Source: Spirochaetaceae bacterium (GTDB taxonomy: Bacteria > Spirochaetota > Spirochaetia > Treponematales > Breznakiellaceae). Taken from it: a DNA stretch of 9,766 nt. The DNA lies in NCBI GenBank assembly GCA_031279895.1, contig JAITHR010000037.1, positions 1-9,766 of the forward strand. The letters run 5' to 3'. The notes under the pieces are model-generated. The model ran no database searches. It was not told the DNA's origin and worked only from the letters and a program-made list of their open reading frames with translations. The translations under genes and the position numbers were made by a program. How positions within the stretch are numbered: position 1 is the first letter of the stretch; each line of letters begins with the position of its first letter. Positions 5,963 through 9,766 of this stretch are shown piece after piece.

Positions 5963-7885
5963 TTAGCCATCTCCGCCGCCGGCGGAGGAGATGGCTTTGA
6001 TGAATAAGTCGCCGTACCTCTGAAGCTTCACCGCGCCCACGCCGAAAACCCGCGCAAACGCCGCAAGGGTCAGGGGCTTCTTCACGCACATATCCAAGAG
6101 CGTGGCGTCGGAAAACACGTAGCATACGGGAATACCCGCTTCCAGCGCCGCGGCGAACCGCACCTTCTTAAGCTCGTTGAAAAGAAGCGGGTCAAACGCG
6201 GCATCCGCTTTTACCTCCCCGCTTGCCCTCTCTTTTCCCCGCACCCTTGCCCGCTTTCCCCGCACGCGCTCCGCCTCCTCGGAAAACGGCATGGCAAGGG
6301 GCTTCCGTTCCAGAATAACCTCGTCGGAGCGCGGCGTAAGGCGAAGCACCGGGTATTCCTCACCGGAAAGCGCGAGGTACCCGTGAGTAACCAGATAGTC
6401 GATGATAACCCGCATCCGGCGCGGCTCCGTATCCCGCATGATCCCGTAGGTGCTGAGGCGGTCAAGCCCCGCGTCCCGCACGATCCGGCTCCGCCTGCCG
6501 CGCAGCGTGTTCATAACCGCCCGGTACCCGAAGTGCCTGTTGAGCCGCTCGATACGGTACACGCAGGAGACGATCTTCTGCGCCGCGACGGTGATGTCTT
6601 CCTCCCCCAGCTCTTCCCGCGCTTCCGTCTCCACCGTCTCCCCGTCTGACAGCGGGGCGCCGCAACAGTTCGAGCAATGCCCGCAGTTCCCGGTGCCCTC
6701 CTCCCCGAAATACCGGAGTATCCGGGCGCGGAGACATTCGCGGGATTCGGCGTAGCGGTTCATCTCTTCAAGAAGAGAAAGATGGTACTGCACCACCTCC
6801 GCAGGCGGCGCCGCGCCGTCGTGCGCGGGGGTGCGGATGAGATACCGGTTTACGTGCATATCGCGGGGGCTGTAGAGGAGGAGGCAGTCAGCCGGCGCCC
6901 CGTCCCGCCCGGCCCGTCCCGCCTCCTGATAGTAGCTCTCGATGTTCTTCGGCATACTGTAATGGACCACGAAAGCGACGTTCGGCTTGTCGATGCCCAT
7001 GCCGAAGGCGTTGGTGGCCACCATAAGGGGGGCTCGGTCTTTGATGAAGGCTTCCTGGTTGTCATGCCGCTCCGCATCCGAAAGGCCCGCGTGGTAGCGG
7101 GTGGCGGGCAGGCCCTGTTCGCGGAGGAACACGGCGAGGTCCTCCACGGTTTTGCGGGTGGCGCAATAGATGATGCCGCTTTTGCCCGCGTGTTCTTTGA
7201 GGTACGCCGTAAGGTCCGCCTCTTTACGCGCCGTGTGCCGTACCGCGAAGTAGAGGTTCTCCCGATTAAAGCCGGTTACCAGCACGAAGGGGTCGCGCAG
7301 GGCCAGGCTGCCTATGATGTCGTCCCGCACGCGCACCGTGGCCGTGGCGGTAAACGCGGCGATAAGAGGGCGTTCCGCAAGGCTCTGTATGAAACGGGCG
7401 ATGGTGAGGTAGCTGGGGCGGAAGTCGTGTCCCCACTGGGAGATGCAGTGCGCCTCGTCAATGACCGCCATGGTGACGGGAAGGGCGCGGATCTCGTCCC
7501 GCCAGAGACGTTCCGGCGCGACGTAGAGTATTTTGAAATCCCCGCGGGACGCGCCTTGCATGACCCGCCCGCACTCCGACGGGGAGAGGGTGCTGTTAAG
7601 AAACGCGGCGGGGATTCCGGCGTCCGCAAGGGCGTGTACCTGGTTCTGCATAAGGGAGATGAGCGGGGAGACGACCAGAGTAAGCCCCGGGCGCACGAGT
7701 GCCGGCCCCTGGTAGCAGAGGGATTTGCCCGCGCCTGTGGGCATGACCGCCGCCACGTCCCTCCCGTCGAGAATGGCGCGGATGACCTGTTCCTGCCCCG
7801 TGCGGAAAGCGCGTAAACCGAAGCGCTCTTTAATGTCCGCCATATATTCGGCGGCCCTGTCCCGATATTCACTGTCTTTACCCAT
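5963..7885 (-). CDS. recQ: ATP-dependent DNA helicase RecQ
   Basis: RecQ is a 3'-5' DNA helicase that acts in recombination and fork repair. This 640-residue copy has every expected part: motif 0 (F-R-T-G-Q31-E-Q), Walker A M-P-T-G-A-G-K-S (48-55), S-P-L-I-S-L-M-Q-N-Q-V (73-83), DEAH box D-E-A-H-C-I-S-Q-W-G (143-152), F-T-A-T-A-T (178-183), motif V (T-N-A-F-G-M-G-I-D-K-P) and motif VI Q-E-A-G-R-A-G-R-D-G (320-329). The RQC zinc cysteines are C384, C401, C404 and C407. A winged-helix region (~430-525), a basic linker (V-R-G-K-R-A-R-V-R-G-K, 541-551) and one HRDC domain (~562-634) follow. I start at the ATG 7885, which leaves the usual ~20 residues before R-F-G; in-frame GTG codons at 7900-7906 are possible but lie beside the poly-C/G tract. 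The last ten residues A-I-S-S-A-G-G-G-D-G are encoded by a 32-bp palindrome. No partner gene is adjacent. Confidence 0.96.
   Translation of the reverse strand: MGKDSEYRDRAAEYMADIKERFGLRAFRTGQEQVIRAILDGRDVAAVMPTGAGKSLCYQGPALVRPGLTLVVSPLISLMQNQVHALADAGIPAAFLNSTLSPSECGRVMQGASRGDFKILYVAPERLWRDEIRALPVTMAVIDEAHCISQWGHDFRPSYLTIARFIQSLAERPLIAAFTATATVRVRDDIIGSLALRDPFVLVTGFNRENLYFAVRHTARKEADLTAYLKEHAGKSGIIYCATRKTVEDLAVFLREQGLPATRYHAGLSDAERHDNQEAFIKDRAPLMVATNAFGMGIDKPNVAFVVHYSMPKNIESYYQEAGRAGRDGAPADCLLLYSPRDMHVNRYLIRTPAHDGAAPPAEVVQYHLSLLEEMNRYAESRECLRARILRYFGEEGTGNCGHCSNCCGAPLSDGETVETEAREELGEEDITVAAQKIVSCVYRIERLNRHFGYRAVMNTLRGRRSRIVRDAGLDRLSTYGIMRDTEPRRMRVIIDYLVTHGYLALSGEEYPVLRLTPRSDEVILERKPLAMPFSEEAERVRGKRARVRGKERASGEVKADAAFDPLLFNELKKVRFAAALEAGIPVCYVFSDATLLDMCVKKPLTLAAFARVFGVGAVKLQRYGDLFIKAISSAGGGDG
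5965..5996. repeat. 32-bp near-perfect palindrome forming the recQ 3' end
   Basis: Arms AGCCATCTCC and GGAGATGGCT enclose GCCGCCGGCGGA, giving a palindrome with a single mismatched pair. It covers the last ten sense codons of recQ and abuts the stop codon. The central GCC/GGC symmetry resembles the palindrome at the end of the cyclase gene (5277-5295). Confidence 0.85.
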
Positions 7886-7905
7886 GCCCCCAGTATACAC
7901 CACCA

Positions 7906-7928
7906 CCCCCCCACCCGCCTACCCGCCC
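7906..7928 (-). promoter_or_regulatory. Poly-C tract / potential G-quadruplex upstream of recQ
   Basis: On the plus strand there is C7 (7906-7912) followed by CCC at 7914-7916, 7922-7924 and 7926-7928, with spacers of 1, 5 and 1 bases. The minus strand, which is the recQ sense strand, therefore has four G-runs of at least three with short loops, matching the canonical G-quadruplex pattern. It begins ~20 bases upstream of the recQ ATG. A TATACT sequence (minus strand, about 7893-7898) lies between, but no -35 box is evident. Confidence 0.55.
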
Positions 7929-8168
7929 GCCGGCGGCGGGTGGCACAGCATGGCCGCCCAGCCTCCGGCTGTTCCAGCATGGCCGCCTGTTGCTTCAGAG
8001 TAGTGCAACACCTTGTCCGGTGAGGAGGTTTGCACAGCCCAGGCGCGGCTACGCTTCGCGCAGCCTCCGGCGGTTTTAAACATGGCCGCTTGTTGTTTCA
8101 AATTGGTGCAACACCGTGTCCGGTTACATTACCGGCTGCTGCTAAGGCGCGGCTACGCTTCGCGCAAC
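7925..8168 (+). repeat. Mosaic repeat block 4, two tandem copies
   Basis: The block opens with the 23-base copy of 605-627 (palindrome CCCGCCGGCGGCGGG). Copy one: hairpin CAGCC-TCC-GGCTG (7959-7971), CAGCATGGCCGCCTGTTGCT, GTGCAACACCTTGTCCGGTG (about 8004-8023), a GAGGTTTGCACAGCC stretch, then GGCGCGGCTACGCTTCGCGC (8042-8061). Copy two: hairpin-like CAGCC-TCC-GGCGG (8061-8073), TTTTAAACATGGCCGCTTGT, GTGCAACACCGTGTCCGG, then CTGCTGCTAAGGCGCGGCTA and CGCTTCGCGC (to 8166). Both copies point toward the methylase gene. This block and the array after it fill the 669 bases between recQ and the methylase; no gene is supported there. Confidence 0.88.
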
Positions 8169-8174
8169 CGGTCG

Positions 8175-8531
8175 CGCTTTGACGACACAACTCCGCACTT
8201 CGGCACCACGCCGCCGCGCTTCGGCACCACAGCTCCCCGCTTCAGCACCACGCCGCCCCGCCTTAGTGCCACGCCGCCCGCCTTTGACGACACAACTCCG
8301 CGCTTTGGAGACAGGGAATTCCGCCTTGGAACTCCGTCATTCCGTGACAGAATTCCGTAAGACCGTGACGGAATTCCCGCCCGCCGAAACAGGGAGACTT
8401 CCCGCCAAAGCGCGGGCTTGCACCCGCAACACGCGGGGGAGCCCCTGCGTGTTGTAGGGGAGCCCCTTTGTGTCGGAGGGGAGCCCCTTTGTGTTGCGGG
8501 TGCAAGCCCGCGCTCTGCGGGTGCGGGGTTC
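8175..8531. repeat. Degenerate 21-bp-period array upstream of the methylase
   Basis: The first part reads as units like CGCTTCGGCACCACGCCGCC at 8175, 8196, 8217, 8238, 8259, 8280, 8301 and 8322. From 8342 the units change sequence but keep the 21-bp step: starts at 8342, 8363 (both CCGTGAC...GAATTCC), 8384, 8405, 8426, 8447, 8468, 8489 and 8510. Three units carry GGGGAGCCCC at 8436, 8457 and 8478. Translated, the first part gives heptapeptides such as R-F-G-T-T-P-P, and the reverse strand gives K-R-G-G-V-V-P and H-K-G-A-P-L-R. Variation in the first part includes synonymous-looking changes, but there is no start signal and I do not call a gene. Confidence 0.85.
8409..8514. repeat. 24-bp perfect inverted repeat with 58-base loop
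   Basis: The left arm 8409-8432 begins AGCGCGGGCTTGCACCCGCA. The right arm 8491-8514, reading GTGTTGCGGGTGCAAGCCCG and onward, is its exact reverse complement. The loop contains the three GGGGAGCCCC palindromes. A competing local hairpin pairs AACACGC (8428-8434) with GCGTGTT (8447-8453) around GGGG/CCCC. In RNA either form would sit 40 bases before the methylase start. Confidence 0.88.
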
Positions 8532-8545
8532 CGGGGCAGAACGGC

Positions 8546-8550
8546 GGAGG
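8546..8550 (+). promoter_or_regulatory. Ribosome binding site for the methylase
   Basis: GGAGG ends four bases before the ATG at 8555, slightly closer than ideal. The frame is open further upstream (to 8468), but that part is repeat array, so 8555 is preferred. Confidence 0.7.
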
Positions 8551-8554
8551 CGGG

Positions 8555-9553
8555 ATGAAAAATAAAGACTTCCACCGCGCCAAGAAAGCGAAAAATAACG
8601 AATTTTATACCCGGCTCACTGATATTGAAAAGGAACTGGGCCATTATACCTCCCATTTTCACGGGAAAACCGTCCTTTGCAACTGCGACGACCCGCGGGT
8701 AAGCAACTTTTTCCGGTATTTCTTCACGGGGTTCTGCGGCCTCGGCCTGAAACGGCTTATCAGCACCTGCTATAAGAACGCCCAGCCGGATTTTTTCACC
8801 CAAAACAGTGACGAGCGGGCGGTGTATTGCGACTACGACGGCGCGGGGCGCGCCGATGACGTGATTACGGACTACGACGTGTTCATCAGGCAGAACGAAT
8901 GGCCCCTTTTGAAGGGGGACGGGGATTTCCGCTCCGAAGAGTGTATCGCGTTATTGAAACAGGCGGATATTGTCGCTACCAACCCGCCTTTCAGTGAGTT
9001 TCGGGAGTACGTGGCGCAACTGGCGGACTACGGGAAGCGTTTTATCATAGTGGGGAATAAAAACGCGATTACCTATAAAGAGATATTTAAGCTGATTAAA
9101 GAGAATAAAATGTGGCTGGGACCGAGTATCCATTCCGGGGAACGCGAATTCGGCGTGCCGGACGCTTATCCGTCTGATGCGAAAGACGTTACGGTTGGCC
9201 ATGACGGTAAAAAATATGTGAAAAAGGGTATCCGCTGGTTCACGAACCTTGATTACCCGAAGCGCCGCGAGAAGATAATCCTGTATAAGCGCTACACGCC
9301 GGAGGAATACCCGCGTTACGACAACTACGACGCGATTGAGGTAAGTAAGGTCAAGGACATCCCCAAGGACTACGACGGGGTGATGGGCGTCCCCATAACT
9401 TTTCTCGACAAGTACAACCCCGAGCAGTTTGAAATCGTAAATTGTAATGATATAAGAACCAATGTAAAAACACCCCTTAAAGATCACGGCTTAATTAAAG
9501 ATAAAGACGGAACGTTAGGCGAAATACGGGCTAAATTGGTTGTAAAAATATAA
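8555..9553 (+). CDS. EcoRI-family adenine-specific DNA methyltransferase
   Basis: The 332-residue protein is close to the length of M.EcoRI. It transfers a methyl group from S-adenosylmethionine to the N6 of adenine in a DNA target. The family hallmarks are visible: the N-terminal K-N-N-E-F-Y-T-R-L-T-D-I-E-K-E-L (13-28), V-L-C-N-C-D-D-P-R-V-S-N-F-F (40-53), the catalytic motif IV T-N-P-P-F-S (142-147), I-I-V-G-N-K-N-A-I-T-Y-K-E-I (164-177), R-W-F-T-N-L-D (227-233) and P-I-T-F-L-D-K-Y-N-P-E-Q-F-E-I (280-294). Target specificity cannot be read from the sequence; GAATTC is known for M.EcoRI only. It may be a solitary methylase or one half of a restriction-modification pair with the AT-rich gene that follows 76 bases later. 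From ~9430 the coding sequence becomes much more AT-rich than its first half. Its promoter would have to lie in the repeat array. Confidence 0.93.
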   Translation: MKNKDFHRAKKAKNNEFYTRLTDIEKELGHYTSHFHGKTVLCNCDDPRVSNFFRYFFTGFCGLGLKRLISTCYKNAQPDFFTQNSDERAVYCDYDGAGRADDVITDYDVFIRQNEWPLLKGDGDFRSEECIALLKQADIVATNPPFSEFREYVAQLADYGKRFIIVGNKNAITYKEIFKLIKENKMWLGPSIHSGEREFGVPDAYPSDAKDVTVGHDGKKYVKKGIRWFTNLDYPKRREKIILYKRYTPEEYPRYDNYDAIEVSKVKDIPKDYDGVMGVPITFLDKYNPEQFEIVNCNDIRTNVKTPLKDHGLIKDKDGTLGEIRAKLVVKI

Positions 9554-9571
9554 CAATTTTTTGAGAAAATA

Positions 9572-9600
9572 TTTACATAAATTAAAAAATAAGGTAATAT
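9572..9600 (+). promoter_or_regulatory. Sigma70-type promoter for the last gene
   Basis: TTTACA (9572-9577) and TAATAT (9595-9600) are 17 bases apart, within very AT-rich DNA. The start would be near 9607. This suggests the following gene is transcribed independently of the methylase. The AT-richness raises the chance of a coincidental match. Confidence 0.55.
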
Positions 9601-9618
9601 AGCTTTATATTAATTTTT

Positions 9619-9623
9619 AGAGG
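9619..9623 (+). promoter_or_regulatory. Ribosome binding site fixing the start at 9630
   Basis: AGAGG is followed by six bases and the ATG at 9630. An out-of-frame ATG at 9625 leads to a stop after eight codons and is too close to this site. Confidence 0.6.
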
Positions 9624-9629
9624 CATGAA

Positions 9630-9766
9630 ATGGAGTATTCAAAGAATATAAAAAGAAACGTTGAAAAAATATACAACTATTATGAAGAAAACGATGATTT
9701 TAAATTTTTACAAAAAATAATACATTTTATTGTTGACGGAATAGATTATATTGATGAACAATATTT
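9630..9766 (+). CDS. AT-rich gene of unknown function, 3'-truncated by the window edge
   Basis: The first 45 codons are visible: MEYSKNIKRNVEKIYNYYEE continuing N-D-D-F-K-F-L-Q-K-I-I-H-F-I-V-D-G-I-D-Y-I-D-E-Q-Y. The sequence is rich in K, N, I, Y and E, predicted helical, with no signal peptide or recognised motif. Codon choice is almost purely A/T-ending, unlike every upstream gene. Position behind a DNA methylase makes a restriction endonuclease or other island gene possible, but nothing in the visible residues shows it. I cannot assign a family. Confidence 0.6.
   Translation, partial: MEYSKNIKRNVEKIYNYYEENDDFKFLQKIIHFIVDGIDYIDEQY

Noticed and set aside
6677..7816. 379-codon plus-strand open frame
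   Set aside because: It lies wholly antisense to recQ, whose protein has all helicase motifs; long antisense frames are expected in GC-rich genes.
8013..8803. Frames across the mosaic repeat and 21-bp array (115 codons plus, 216 codons minus)
   Set aside because: They run through repeat modules that recur in noncoding spacers, and the minus frame overlaps the methylase antisense; kept only as a coding possibility in the array finding.
8951..9487. 178-codon minus-strand frame
   Set aside because: It is antisense to the methylase coding region and has no supporting signals.
9544..9561. AAAAAT-ATAACA-ATTTTT as methylase terminator
   Set aside because: The stem is A/T only and too weak for a convincing intrinsic terminator in such AT-rich DNA.

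Overview
The window is a GC-rich bacterial chromosome segment that turns abruptly AT-rich over its last ~210 bases. The RecQ, cyclase and EcoRI-type methylase families are not diagnostic of a phylum. The terminal family of the first gene, the large membrane protein and the outer-membrane-like protein all suggest a GC-rich Treponema-like spirochaete of the kind found in animal or insect guts. That assignment is inference, not a database result.

Layout. (1) 1-579 (+): 3' part of a conserved protein of unknown role ending in a beta-rich N-S-R-N-E-A-G-P-W-G-P domain. (2) 580-796: repeat-rich spacer. (3) 797-2059 (+): secreted, probably outer-membrane beta-rich protein. (4) 2060-2388: spacer made entirely of repeat modules between convergent genes. 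(5) 2389-4560 (-): large polytopic membrane protein with a periplasmic N-terminal domain that may be a degenerate M28-like fold. (6) 4561-4696: divergent promoter region with a good sigma70-type promoter for the next gene. (7) 4697-5302 (+): metal-dependent cyclase of the kynurenine formamidase family. (8) 5303-5962: repeat mosaic plus a 21-bp tandem array. (9) 5963-7885 (-): full-length RecQ helicase with RQC and HRDC domains. (10) 7886-8554: C-rich/G-quadruplex tract, tandem mosaic repeats, then a second 21-bp-period array ending in a long inverted repeat. (11) 8555-9553 (+): EcoRI-family adenine DNA methyltransferase. (12) 9630 to the window end (+): start of an AT-rich gene of unknown function behind its own promoter.

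The genes do not form one pathway. What links them is the spacer DNA. A small set of modules (a 13-bp hairpin with a TCC loop, a CATAAGCGTCTTGCG module, a GCAGTCAACGACCGCTTTG module, an AACATGGCCGCCTGTTG module and a GCGCGGCTACGCTTCGCG module) is shuffled between genes. In the two convergent spacers the modules mostly face the same way as the nearest upstream gene and flip near the middle. They supply transcription-terminator-like hairpins, in places the stop codon, and in one gene about 22 C-terminal residues. Two separate arrays share an exact 21-bp period (two helical turns) although their sequences are unrelated. The second carries three GAATTC sites and leads into the EcoRI-family methylase. 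These repeats are the most unusual content here; I see no CRISPR, rRNA, tRNA or transposase gene.
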